Origin: Muricea muricata
Taxonomy: Eukaryota > Cnidaria > Anthozoa > Malacalcyonacea > Plexauridae
NCBI GenBank assembly: GCA_963855995.1
Contig: OY979723.1
Coordinates: 13,344,713-13,408,712 of the forward strand
Reading direction: 5' to 3'
DNA length: 64,000 bases
Shown: piece by piece, positions 1 through 61,627 of the stretch
Layout of the letters: every line of letters begins with the position of its first letter
Numbering within the stretch: position 1 is the stretch's first letter
Made by a program: the position numbers and the translations under genes
The notes under the pieces: generated by a model
Told to the model about the DNA's origin: nothing
The model's database searches: none
Seen by the model: the letters and a program-made list of their open reading frames with translations, nothing else

Positions 1-849
1 CGTGTTCTAAGTGGAATGTTTCATAGAAAAAGCTCATCTAATAACAGACACCCATTGGTGAGTTTTGACAACGTTTTATGGAGCTGAATTCGACTTCAAA
101 TTTGATTAAAATTTGAGATATATATTATATTGGAGTATTTTGGGATACTTGTTGCTCAGTTGGTTGGAAAAGACTGATTGATCTGCAAATCTAGACCCTC
201 TAAGGACCCGTGAATATCTTCTCTAATCTCCACAGTTTATGCCCATGTAATTGTATTGTCTTTAATTTGTCTATTACTAGGAAAATTCATCGAGTAGAAC
301 ATCAATAATTAGTATTTTACAGCTCTTGACCAATGTGACTGGTTGCATGATATTTGCTGTAAATATTCAAAGATATTGTAAGTACTTTTTAAATAAAATG
401 TTTGCGAGCCTGGAGATTGCCAATCTCCTCCAAAATAAATTTTGAAGCAAGAAATAAAGGCATAGGTTCTTTCAATACCTGTAACGATAAAGTGAAAATC
501 AAATGACAATCTTCACTTATTGATTCAGGTAGTGAGAAAACCTCTTTCTTTTTAGCATTTTTGTACTATTAACTATACCTACACTGTCTGATAATTTTAG
601 TTGTTCTGGTTGTCTCTGCTTTACACTACACCCAATTTCTAAAATGACAGATGCACTCATATCCATTCTTTGATTACATATTGTCCTTATCAGTCATCCT
701 ATTTAGCAGCAACAAAAACTGCCGCTGAACTTGAAATTATTGACGGCAATTTTTACCTCCGTGATTTATCCGAATTGCGAGGGCTGCTAGCAAAACAGCC
801 AACTTATATCTCTTGTATTTTTTGATAAATTTTGACCAGGTGCTGGTAG
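1..849. other. Stretch without a supported gene
   Basis: I see no exon that can be defended here. Several short open stretches follow AG dinucleotides (for example around 703-820), but none joins to a neighbour with matching phase and recognisable sequence. A small inverted-repeat element lies at 464-543. The segment may hold introns of a + strand gene whose last exons are proposed downstream. Confidence 0.4.
464..543. repeat. Small inverted-repeat element (MITE-like)
   Basis: The ends read AGGTTCTTTCAATACCTG and, inverted, CAGGTAGTGAGAAAACCT, and the interior CGATAAAGTGAA is complementary to TTCACTTATTG on the other side. A longer relative lies at 50524-50687 in an IFT122 intron with the same end motifs, which argues for a dispersed non-autonomous element rather than a chance hairpin. 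Confidence 0.45.
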
Positions 850-1185
850 TGCTTCCTTTCTATCACTCCTGTTCTTATCATTCAAATGCAAGAATCCTAC
901 ATTCTGCTTCTTAATTTAGATAATCAAACAAGCACTCCAGGTGTGTTGCAGTGGTTGCAATTCTTGGATGAGATGACAGGAGAGGGGAAGAAATTATCCA
1001 ACTTTTCGAGGCCTGAAATTTGTTCTGCCCTATTATCAGTCATAAGTACGACATTGTTTGTCAGAGACTGGCAAGTCTTGGGTTTGGTGCAGTGTTTGGT
1101 ACCATTTGATATCAATTATTTCATAAGCTTACTCAAGCACAGCATAAACACCTACCCAGTCAAGATTGACCCCCCAGAAGCCTAA
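850..1185 (+). CDS. Possible coding exon, unidentified gene
   Basis: A frame open from the AG at 848-849 to the TAA at 1183-1185 would encode about 111 residues, leucine- and isoleucine-rich, with amphipathic helical character (for example FLDEMTGEGKKL and ICSALLSVISTTLFVRDWQ). The first ATG in frame is at 886. Composition looks like a helical-repeat protein and not like random AT-rich translation, but I do not recognise a family and cannot tie the exon to another by phase. It could be the last exon of a gene entering from the left, or chance. The frame ends directly before a short tandem repeat. Confidence 0.3.
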   Translation, partial: CFLSITPVLIIQMQESYILLLNLDNQTSTPGVLQWLQFLDEMTGEGKKLSNFSRPEICSALLSVISTTLFVRDWQVLGLVQCLVPFDINYFISLLKHSINTYPVKIDPPEA

Positions 1186-1238
1186 AAGTACAGAAACCTA
1201 AAAGTACTGAAACCTAAAAGTACTGAAACCTGAAAGTA
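1181..1238. repeat. Short tandem repeat, about 16-bp unit
   Basis: The unit CCTAAAAGTACTGAAA occurs about three and a half times, with one A/T variant and a degenerate last copy. Confidence 0.8.
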
Positions 1239-1760
1239 ATCACTATTTGTGATTTGTTTCAGTTACGTACAGCAGTTACTTGCTAAGAAATGATTTGAAG
1301 CTATCTCCATCCACCAGGCTAGCAACTAAACACAGCTGTTATATTATTACTTAAATTGGTGCCCATTTTCTAGGAGGTCAGGCATTGATGTTTAATTTTG
1401 TTTACTCAGGAAGTAAAGGAGACAGCATGTATATAGAAAGAGAATAATACTTGGTCTTGGTGCACTGAAATACAAGATTTATTTTGAGTGTTGAACATGA
1501 TATCTCACGAGTGAGCGCAGAAAATGAGTTCATGTTCAACACAAGAGATAAGTCTGCTACTTCCAACCAGCCATGTATTTTTCTGTTTATTATATAAACT
1601 ACAGTCATTTCTAGCAATATAAAATACCCAGAAGCTATGACTGATGATTGTGAAATTTTCATAATGTCACATGTGAGATTATCAGTTTTATTAGTGCCTG
1701 ACATCCCAATAAACCACTGTAATTTGTGTAATAAATTATTTTTATTTTTTCTTGTTTTAG

Positions 1761-2204
1761 AATGGTGCTCAGCCAATTACAGATTGTGTCTTTCCATCTC
1801 GCTTGTTTATCAAGTTACAATGGTGTATATTTTGGGACAGAGATGGTTAGTCAGTATAATTTTGTAGAAACAGCACATAAATTTATTACAACTATAATAA
1901 ATTAATTAAATAATTATGAATAATAATTAAAATTAAAATAATTATTTATTGACTTATTAATTAATTATTCTAGGGTTATATTATGCTAGGGTTAATATAC
2001 TAATTATTCTATTCTAGGCTTTCTAAGACTGGCTTAATTTGTCTTTCCTACCTCTGTCTTATCATAATGTCTGGGTGGCATTTTGAACAATGGTTGATTT
2101 GTAGCTTGCTTTTGTCTGGAGTGACATGTTATGTTCAGCTTGTATCAACCATTGGCGATAAAATGTTTGGTCAAGGAAGAAAGAAAAAGGGAAAATTAAA
2201 GTAA
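1761..2204 (+). CDS. Possible last two exons of an upstream gene
   Basis: Two segments are phase-compatible. Exon 1761-1845 follows a strong acceptor (CTTGTTTTAG) and ends at AGATG|GTTAG; exon 2018-2204 follows ATTCTATTCTAG and ends at TAA. Joined in the frame that stays open through both, they encode about 90 residues, rich in Leu, Cys and Trp, ending in a basic tail (GQGRKKKGKLK). This would be the C-terminus of a + strand gene lying mostly outside the window. No family was recognised and the call rests only on splice signals and an open frame. An AT-rich intron (1846-2017) separates the two. Confidence 0.3.
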
Positions 2205-2653
2205 CTATTTGAAAGTATCGCTTGGTATGGGGTGTAGAAGACTTGCATGTACCTTTACAGGTGCAGCAGTTAAAAAATATAATATTTGACCAAACTCATT
2301 TGACCGAAAATATTTGACTAATTTATTTGTTCAAGTGTAGCAGTACCTCTGATCAGTTCCTCAAAATTTTGAAGAAGTTCCTTGAAAGATTCACAACTTC
2401 CCGTTAATTGGCCAATCTCAATGTTATATCTTATATCATGAACCGTCTGATTGGTCAATAAACAGAATTTTTTAAAATTAGAGGGCTAATTAGAGGAAGT
2501 GATCAGAGGAGCTGCTAAACATGAGCAAATTAATTGGTGAAATATTTTCAGAACGCTTCTACTGCCACATCTGTAGGAAGATATGGGAATAGCAAGTTCT
2601 GATCCCACCCTGTCTCACTGTGTGAATCATCCAGAATAGCATGTTTTTGTCTC

Positions 2654-4767
2654 ATGGCCGCTTTCTTTAGAGAAATAGAAGAAAAAGAACAGGAATCCAA
2701 AGATCCAGAAGAAGTATTCCAGGAAGAAAGGCAAATTAGTAGCAAGAAACTGAAGGTGTGGTATGGAGGAGTCTGAGAATTCTATGAATTATTACATTAT
2801 ATAGATTATTTTCAACAAGTTTTTTAACTAGTTACCAGATGAACTGGATGAGATAGAAAACGTTGAAGAAAAATTAAGTGTTGATGAAGATATAATTAGT
2901 TCGTTGTCACTTGGTCCAGGAAGCGTGAACAACACAAGAAAACGTAACAACAACGGTAGGTCTATTTATACAGTGTGTTCCAAGAAAAAGGCTACCCTTT
3001 GAAATCAAACGCCAGTGTCGAGCTTTCGAATTTGAATGTTTTAACTCCCTAATGAGCGCAAGAATGCGTAATTCTTTGCCACATGCAGAGATTTTTTATG
3101 CTTACGTTGCAAGTTAATTGAATTTGTTTTGTCAAAAATAACACTGAATGCACTCCTTAGGGAATTAAAACATTCAAATTCGAACGTTCAGCGCTAACGC
3201 TTGACATCAAAGACTAGCTTTTTTCTGGGACACACTGTAGTTCTTTTATCGAACTATTAACGTTGTCAAAGTCGGTACTGCAGTCAAAAGCACACAGCTT
3301 AAACGTAGGATAATTCACTACCTATGAAGCGATATTCGGTATAACGTATCGTTTCAGTTAGTGAAAGGTAGGGAAATATTTTTGAGAGTTCTTGTTAAAA
3401 TGGGTAATGGTATATGTTGCCGTTCTTGTTGTCCTTTTATTTCCATATCGCCGTCAAAATTTGTACAAAGTTTGTGTCTAAAATGTCGCAAGTTCACTTT
3501 CCACATGTCGCCATTTCAAGACAGTTGAACAAGTGCGATTTCAAGATTTTCATTTTTAAAACTCTCTCCTTCTTCGCTTTGGATCATTTGCTGTTTTCAA
3601 AACATATTTTTTTAACTAAAAAACAGCATAAATTATATTATCAAGGTTGCAATTATAGCTTATTTTGAACGTTATGTTTCTTTTGTTTTTACTTCAAGGT
3701 TCATGGTTCAGGCAAGAGTTCAATGGTTCCTTCCAAACCAGCAATGAAAGACCGGGCGTTACCTCTGGCGGGAATTCACTAATATGGCCTGCTAAATTTC
3801 GTGTCAACGGATTTTCTACTGGTCAAGGGAAAACACTGAGTAACTCTATATCTGACAATAACACCCTAGTAATGTCAGGTTTGTACTTTTGTTATTTCTG
3901 CAATGCTTTATTGACTCGTTATCTATATTGTACTCGTAAACTGCTCCCAATGTTAGTGGTGGATGGCTGTGTGACTTCTATGACATCCGTGCAATTTTTT
4001 GTCGGAACATTGATCCCTTTCGTCTTCTTATAAACTGAGCGGTACTTTTATTTTTTGACAGAATTTTCTGATGGTGAAGATAATTTCTTTCAACCTCTTC
4101 AAAGTTACAGGGTAAGGAGAAATCACGTTAGATTTACCTGAACCTTCTTTTACGTCTTGGCGCAGAGCTTATTATCATGTGTCGAAATGACTGCCATAAT
4201 TGACATTCCACGTTAAACTCTACCAGTTGAAGTCAAGCGCTATGTGTAGTGCCACGCGTTTGAGTTTGAATGCTTTAATTCCCATATGAGCCCATTCTGA
4301 TTTATTTTGGCGGAAGAAATTCCAATTAATTTGTAATGCATGCATAACAATTCTCTGTGTCGCAGAGAATTACGCGTTCTTGGGCTCGTAAAGAAGTTAA
4401 AATACTCAAATTCGAACATGCGGCACTACCGCTTGATCTCAAAAGGTAGCCTTCTTTAGAAGAGAGCACAGTAAATCACGAATTAAATAGAAATGCCGTG
4501 ATTTTTTAATAACGAAGTTTGCATGGAAAGTCTTAATGTAAACCAGCCGCTAATAGTTGTATCTTAAATTCCACGAAGAAAAATGATGTAATTCTTAATT
4601 TCTAATTCTTTCTATCATTTAAGGGAGCAAGCGGTAAACTACACCCAAGCAAATGGAGAGAATGCAAAAGAATGTCTTGGTCCAATTGTAGCAACGTACA
4701 ACGTTACATCTTGGTCTGTAGTCTAATTTTAAACATCATCTTATTGTGGATATGGAAAAACTCTTGA
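2654..4767 (+). CDS. Unidentified tail-anchored membrane protein, 5 exons, 199 aa
   Basis: Exons 2654-2755, 2832-2955, 3699-3878, 4062-4111 and 4624-4767 join with phases 0, 1, 1, 0 to a 600-nt reading frame (199 residues). The ATG at 2654 is the first after an in-frame TGA at 2600-2602, and all introns are GT-AG. The N-terminal third is acidic and helical (MAAFFREIEEKEQ, later LDEIENVEEKL). The middle is Ser/Asn/Gly-rich and probably disordered, and a short aromatic motif (DNFFQPLQSYR) lies near residues 141-151. A single hydrophobic helix sits at the extreme C-terminus (about 177-195, YILVCSLILNIILLWIW) with only KNS after it. There is no signal peptide. This architecture is that of a tail-anchored protein facing the cytosol, on ER or mitochondrial outer membrane. 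I do not recognise the family. Introns 2 and 4 each carry a MITE of the same family. Confidence 0.7.
2971..3237. mobile_element. TA-flanked MITE, Tc1/mariner-type ends
   Basis: Terminal inverted repeats CAGTGTGTTCCAAGAAAAAG and (inverted) CAGTGTGTCCCAGAAAAAAG are bordered on both sides by TA. Longer inner arms carry GAATTTGAATGTTTTAA and its complement. It has no coding capacity. It lies in intron 2 of the tail-anchored protein gene and fits a non-autonomous element mobilised by a TA-targeting transposase. Confidence 0.75.
4196..4473. mobile_element. Decayed MITE related to 2971-3237
   Basis: Inner arms match the 2971-3237 element: GAGTTTGAATGCTTTAATTCCC on one side and a complementary segment ending in CAAATTCGAACATG on the other, followed by a weakened end (TAGCCTTCTTTAGAAGAG, then CACAGTA). 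The 5' terminal repeat is eroded, so the left boundary is approximate. Confidence 0.5.
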
Positions 4768-5648
4768 GCACGTGGCAATCACATCACTTGCGTGAGTATA
4801 TCACGTGTTCCGCTGATCTGCTGCGAGGACTGGGTGCGCACCACGCTGAGTTCAAAGGCTCTCTGGCGACAGCAGCGTCACCTGAGTGCACGCTAAAGCT
4901 AGATTAGCGCATTTCACCTGTTTGTATCAACCGTGCAATAACTATTTTTATAATGCATCTTTGACGTCATAAAGTAACAGTCTTTTGTTCAACTGTAAGT
5001 GTCTAGCACTTTAAATTGACCGAAATGCTTAGCATTTTGAAATAGTTTTATGCAGGATCTAGACTTGACATTAAATAATCAAATTAACATTTTGTTACGA
5101 GCTTCTCTCTATTGGTTGTTCACGATGCCTTTCGAGGTTAAACCCTGAATTTCTTTCATTTATGGCGTTCCACTTTGTTGCTTGTTAGAGCGACCGCAAA
5201 CTTAAGTCGCGACATGTCCTGCTAATACTTTGACTGCCTGCAATTTCAATTGAAAAGTTAAACATTTATTAATGCAGCGGATAAAGTGATGGACGTTGGC
5301 CCATGCAATGATACTTAATCTCCAACTCAGAATTGTTATGATGTTGACACTAGAAATAATATTCTCGTTTTATTTGCTTTACATATTATTTCAACCCAGA
5401 CGTTTTCTAATCACCTCGGAATACTCGCTCTTTCGCGTTCCCTTGGAAATTAAGCCACATGTCACGATCAATATTTGTATATCCCTTGAAAATTTATCAT
5501 TAACATAGCTTACACTTTTGCCGAAATGATGCTAGAATTGATCCAATAGTAGGTATGTTTGCTCGTGTCTTAATGTGTTACAATGTGTGGATGAGTAGGA
5601 TGACGTTTATAACTCTTAGAAAAGGTTACCGTTGTTGTGTAATTAAAG
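4768..5648. other. 3' flank and intergenic sequence
   Basis: This is the 3' untranslated region of the tail-anchored protein gene followed by spacer before the first IFT122-like exon. ATTAAA at 5073-5078 is a possible poly(A) signal. The short open frame at 5296-5508 has no splice or family support. No other feature is seen. Confidence 0.4.
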
Positions 5649-6610
5649 ATGGCGTTTAATCGGGTCCAAACGTGTTGGACTGATCGGATTTTGGATCGAA
5701 ACCACGTACCCCAAAGGCAAGTTGATTAAATTATGAGTTTAATATTTGCTAGTTTGCATAGTGGTGTATTGTACCATTTCTCCTTCTGAGGCTAGAGGTC
5801 AGCTGAACAGTTTCGTTCGAAACTGGCTTAATTCGAGTGGAAATAATCCACTCTGTAGGTTCTTCAGCAGGAATGGACCCCAGGCCTTTGTGATGCTAGT
5901 GTAATGTAGTGTAATGCTCTGAAGTGACGACAAAGCTGAGGAAGCTCACGAGAGCAAGCGCAAATTCTGCAAAAATATTAAAACCGCAGATAAATATACG
6001 TTGCCTGGTGAACCTTTCCAAGATTCTGGACAGCTCTCTCTCTCTCTCTCTGAACCCCTCTAAATGGCTCGCACATTGGGTACTCGACCTTGCCCTCCGT
6101 AAATTCTGCGCTGTTTGGGAGCAGACTTGAACGCCCAGTAACGCTCAATTTATTTGTTTTTACTGTCTAGTATTTATGAAGTTGCCATAAGTCCTGATGG
6201 TTGCAATGTTGTTGCAACTGCTGGAAACATGCTTTTGGTATGTTGGTAGGCATGGTAGGCCTTTTTCATTACAGGGCAAACGGGGTAATGTTTTTGTCTC
6301 ATTGAAATACCAGTAACTCAGGATATAGCTATAAATGTTGGTTGTATGCATAGCGATATATAGCCCTGGTACATGCGGAGTTGGTTGTTTGAAGGTTGGA
6401 ATTAATTGATTTGGAAAATGCTTAAAAATCTAGAAAAATACTGATGAAAATTGAACGAATAATTTGTGTTATAACCAACCTCTGCCGTAAAAGCTATAGC
6501 GGCTTAAACTTTCCTTGATATATAGGTTTATGATGCTCACAGTGGTTCGATGGTTGATATGCTCAAAGGACATAAATCCACCGTATACTGTGTGGATTAT
6601 GCAACTGATG
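5649..6610 (+). CDS. IFT122: Alternative first three exons of IFT122 (divergent duplicate)
   Basis: Exons 5649-5716, 6171-6237 and 6526-6610 have lengths of 68, 67 and 85 nt. Exons 2 and 3 match the canonical IFT122 exons 2 and 3 exactly in length, and the exit phases (2, 0, 1) match for all three. The encoded peptides align along their whole length: [13 protein letters not shown] against [32 protein letters not shown] against IYDIAFRPDGSQIVVATGA, and [19 protein letters not shown] against [19 protein letters not shown]. The last exon ends in phase 1 and can splice straight to canonical exon 4 (ACTGATG|GCAAAAGA), giving an isoform with a different first WD40 blade. Joining it to canonical exon 2 instead would break the frame, so the sets would be mutually exclusive. 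The first donor is GC (CAAAG|GCAAGT). No fourth duplicated exon is seen. A relic duplication is the alternative, but all frames and splice sites are intact. Confidence 0.7.
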
Positions 6611-7055
6611 GTAAGAAGCTACGGCTGCATAGATTCCATAGAACTGTCACATTATAATCCACAAGTCTTGAAGGAAGGGGGGAGGGTTATTCCGATTTCC
6701 ATGGGGAGGAAATTTTCCCAGCTAAAAATGGGCAACTCTCAGCTCGAATATCTAGACCCCTGCAGTAAACAGGGCGGAGGTGCTAAAGTGCGAGCCCAAG
6801 TCAACCTTGCATCTATTACTATTATCAGTGTTAAAATCTGGTAGATGAACTTATATATCGAAGCTCGAAACAATCAATAAGTAAACGGGCTCGGAAAGCA
6901 AGGCTCCAGCTCGCAGTTTTGTAGTCAAGCTCGTAAACAGGGGTCTTATTTGGAGACGGGTGCCAAAAATAAATGGACTACTCTTGTCGGTTATCTTCGG
7001 TAATGGTCGTACTTGGCCGTGTTGTGTTCGGAAATTGTCCCAAAACACAAGAAAA

Positions 7056-58217
<51,162 letters not shown>

Positions 58218-59293
58218 GTCGTTTATACGGAAACCGCAGTAAATATTTGTTCAATGTTTGTAGATATTGTACAGCTTTTTATGACAGAGTGATGTAACTA
58301 AGTTATTTATATGATCGCTTAATATATTCATAAACCAATGTTGATAGTACACAGCATTCCAAGTACCTAATGATACATTAGCGTACAAAATGTAAAACTT
58401 TGTAAATCTTTTGCAAAGACACCAGAATTCGTGAGCAAGTTGAGATTTTGAGTAAAAGGTTTAGGTATAATTGAAGTTTGTCACCATAATTAAGTTAGTG
58501 GTAGGTAGTGCTGATGGTAAATGGACGAGCAATAACTGCAATACTACTATTGTTATTGTTTGCGCTCCATATATAAAGTTTATAGATGTATTTCACATGA
58601 ACAGCAAATGATGGCAGTCAGGGTTACACGTGAAAGGCACGTGAATGCATGTTTGACACAAATTTTTGACAGTTCGTCTCACATCGAAGATGAATGCAAA
58701 GAATACTTAAATAATCATTTGTGCATATCATATATCCCCGAAAAACAGTTTATCAATTTCAGCACATTACTGGACAGGTCTGAGATAATTTTTTTCTGTT
58801 CCAGTAAACATTATGTAATATTTGTGCATTATTAGCGGAAATTCGGCATGGCGTCGATGATAGACCTTTTCATCAAAGGTGACCGCCAAACGCATGATTA
58901 GGAACTGTCAATATTTTTTAAACTCATCCATTCACACGACCTTGATTTAACAACGGACTTATTTTATTCACTTCGATTACTTATACACAATATTTATCCT
59001 AGTCACTATTTTTTATCTGAATTATTCGGTTTGTCCAGCAAATGTCTTTTGAAGTGTGCAGTCAACTAGAATATTTACAAGAACGTCTTTTTACACGCTA
59101 TATACACATTTGTGCAAGCTTTAGCCAACTTCGTCCGTGACAATCGGTGACCAAGAAAAAACCTACAAAACTATTTACAAATTTTCTGCACTTAATAAAA
59201 ACCCATTTATATAATTTTTCAAGCTATTTAATATGATATAAACCACCTACACACAACGTTTTCATGCACGTATTTATATCTTTCAGTTTTGAA
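58218..59293. other. IFT122 3' flank, convergent with the BH3-only gene
   Basis: No supported coding exon lies here. AATAAA at 59194-59199 (+) is a candidate distal poly(A) signal for IFT122. The open frame at 58560-58835 has an ATG but no recognisable content. The IFT122 and BH3-only genes end towards each other within about 1.1 kb. Confidence 0.5.
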
Positions 59294-59299
59294 TTTATT
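59294..59299 (-). terminator. Candidate poly(A) signal of the BH3-only gene
   Basis: AATAAA on the - strand lies about 16 nt after the TAA stop, an unusually short 3' untranslated region if it is used. Confidence 0.4.
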
Positions 59300-59314
59300 T
59301 TAATCGCCTTGTTT

Positions 59315-59539
59315 TTAGTCTTCGCTGTTCGTTTTTCTCCTTTTTGGCTGTTGCGGCACTGCCACAGGTCTGGATGAAAAAGCCTTCTCAAATTCGTCTC
59401 CCATGCGCGAGAGCATTTGCCCGATCTCTTTGCAAATTTTCGTTTTATCTTCCGTCAATCCTGTTGCTTTTGAGTTCTTTTCCTCTTCATCTGATTGTGT
59501 CAGTTTTGGCCTTGACCTCTGATCGTCTTCCGAGTTCAT
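59315..59539 (-). CDS. BH3-only protein, 74 aa (BIM-like core)
   Basis: BH3-only proteins start apoptosis by inserting an amphipathic helix into the groove of BCL-2 family members. Residues 39-50 read IGQMLSRMGDEF and match the BH3 pattern: hydrophobic positions Ile39, Leu43, Met46 and Phe50 with the diagnostic Gly47-Asp48. The GDEF and spacing are as in BIM. The rest is charged and likely disordered (SDEEEKNSK before, PKRRKTNSED after, a possible basic nuclear signal). No transmembrane anchor is present. The start is ATG 59539; TGA stands in frame three codons upstream, so no longer coding version exists in this exon. A leader exon (60112 to about 60330) joins by a perfect donor CAG|GTAAGT to the acceptor at 59592. 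The gene is divergent to the BCL-2-like gene. The motif is strong; gene structure is inferred. Confidence 0.75.
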   Translation of the reverse strand: MNSEDDQRSRPKLTQSDEEEKNSKATGLTEDKTKICKEIGQMLSRMGDEFEKAFSSRPVAVPQQPKRRKTNSED

Positions 59540-60111
59540 TTTTTGTCACCAAAAATCTCTTTGTTAAGTTGTCAGCAGGTATCTTTTCAAACCTGAAATA
59601 AATAGCTGAATCAACACAACCGTTCCAATGCTATGGACTAGATAAAACCCCAAACAATTAAGGGGTTTTCCTGGATTCAAACTAGGATGGTTGAAAAATT
59701 CAAGCAGTTCTTTATTAGATTTTGATTAGCAAACAAACATTTTGCGTACGAAAACACGAACAAATCGCTTCGTATTTCTGACACGAAGGTCAATGGGACT
59801 TCATACATGATCACACAACACAACAAAGCGTCTTATTAGTGTAAAATTTGTCTACATGTCTTGTTTATCTGAGGGGTTTTAACACCACAAGTAAATACTT
59901 TACGTTTTGAACAAAAGATTAAACATGTTTGATCTTGCCCAGCGTCTTCAACCTAAATGATCGTTCGCTAGACAAAATACTGTTTTCAAGTTTCTTTGGA
60001 ACAACGTAGTAAAAATACTATGGCGTACGCGATCGCCGGCATTTATTAATAAAGCTGTTTTATTCCCTTGTGTCCAACAATAAAAACAGTTGTGAAATCA
60101 CATCAACTTAC

Positions 60112-60330
60112 CTGTATCCTGCGATTGTTTGTCGCCCAAACTGGACTCCTTTTCAAATGAACTGGTCACTTTAAAGGCCGTGGTGTTTTGATGTGTCCCT
60201 TCGGTCTTTCGCGGGAAAAATGTTAGCCGGTGACTTTTGTACTTCCGATTAAAGGCTTCCGATTGTTTGTGTGAACCAATCAAAACTCTCGATAAGATTC
60301 TTCCGGGGTTCATTCAGTAGATGCTCTTCC
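60112..60330 (-). other. Leader exon of the BH3-only gene with an upstream reading frame
   Basis: The - strand exon ends GGATACAG|GTAAGT; intron 59593-60111 ends TTATTTCAG. From ATG 60313 a frame of 67 codons crosses the junction and stops (ACAACTTAA) a few codons into exon 2, before the BH3 ATG and in another frame. If the transcript includes it, this upstream frame would limit translation of the BH3 protein. Whether the peptide is made is unknown. The 5' end is approximate. Confidence 0.5.
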
Positions 60331-61627
60331 CCCCGGAAAGAATAGATTATATTGGAACGCTATTTATTTCAGTGGTTCATAACAAGACCAGAGTAAAGCA
60401 GATGATCACTTGTTGTAGTAGTAAAAGTTAGCGGTTTTTCTCGATTTTTAACAACATTTGTGTGAAAGCAAATATGAATGACCTTGCGGAAAACCGCAGG
60501 GCCATTGATACCAGGTTTTAATTATAAATCGCAGAGTAGACGCTTACAGCCTGTGACTGTGTACAGCTGATTAATGGCCAAGGTGAATGACTCTTATCTC
60601 CCTTAAGACTACATAGTGAATATTTATTTTAGCAGGTTGTAAATATTTAAAATTGTTTCGACTTTGCGCGCACAATGTATTTCTGGAAGTGCTCACTGTA
60701 ATTTGGACATGGATAACTTAAGCTCTCCAATTTTGGCAGAAGTGTTTGAGCTCTTGAAGTACTAAATACTTGTTCTGCGAGAATGAACAGGCAGGGGATT
60801 ATTCTGTTTTGAAAAAAAAGAAAACAAGAAATCATGTCTCATATTTAGAATTGAATTCATTCACGTTTTGTCAGCTTACAACTCTCTCACAATCCGAACG
60901 CGGGCAAGCACTAAGATTACCCTATACGAGAGAGGTCTTGGGACTCACTAGAAAATGTCAAATTTTAATATGTGTCATGATTTTTGTTCAAATTTGCCCA
61001 AACTTTACAAAATGGAAAACGTAAACAAGTTTTCTTTCTAGATCTGTCGCGACAATGTAAAGGCCAGATGTTTTACTTTAGCCAATCATATTGAAGTATT
61101 TAATTTCTCCTCGTATGTGATTGGCTGTTTCCAGGAGGTGAATGCTAAATGTCAATCATATGATTTGTCACCAGTTGTTCCTTCGCGTTTGACTTTGTCG
61201 AAGCTCAAGTACGGTTTCAATAACTTAATACATTTTCTTTTTAGTCTGTTTTACCAGCTTTCAACCAGTAAAACAAAACCAGTTGTACTTTGAAAATTAT
61301 TGCATATTCTACCACATTCGTTCAAGGCTAAACAGTAAGTATTTACGATGAAACTACGTGGTTTCACTTTTGTTGTGTTTACGCCTTACACTGTTGTTTA
61401 CACGTCTTGTGAATTGGACTGCGTGATAGCAACGATATTTTTCTTCACTTCTTTGAAAGGAACCTTTACTCTACATACGCCAGAAGCTACTGAAAACCGT
61501 GAGTTAACTGTTGAGTTGTTTGTCGTGTTTACGACAAAGGAGAAGCGAGTCGACGGACAAAAAGCGAAACAACTACGAATTGTTATCAAGTTCAAGTGAA
61601 AGGCCGCCATTGCGACGTTGTTGTATA
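60331..61627. promoter_or_regulatory. Shared divergent promoter region, BH3-only and BCL-2-like genes
   Basis: About 1.3 kb between the two 5' ends. CCAAT boxes occur at 60276-60280 (just inside the leader exon) and 61082-61086, with the inverted form ATTGG at 61120-61124. No TATA box is assigned. The frame at 61348-61599 would lie in the BCL-2-like 5' leader and has no similarity I recognise. Confidence 0.45.

Noticed and set aside
5649..6610. Start of a complete second IFT122 gene
   Set aside because: Only exons 1-3 are duplicated; the 445 bp before the canonical exon 1 contain no exon 4 copy, so an alternative first-exon set is the simpler reading.
6515..6844. 109-codon frame over the alternative exon 3
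   Set aside because: It is another frame across an exon and its intron; the WD40-like frame with splice sites explains the conserved sequence.
58560..58835. 91-codon frame after IFT122
   Set aside because: No similarity, no splice partners, and it lies in the presumed IFT122 3' flank.
61508..61627. N-terminal extension of the BCL-2-like protein
   Set aside because: The frame is open but begins after a stop with TTG and has no ATG before 61628; the extension has no domain similarity.
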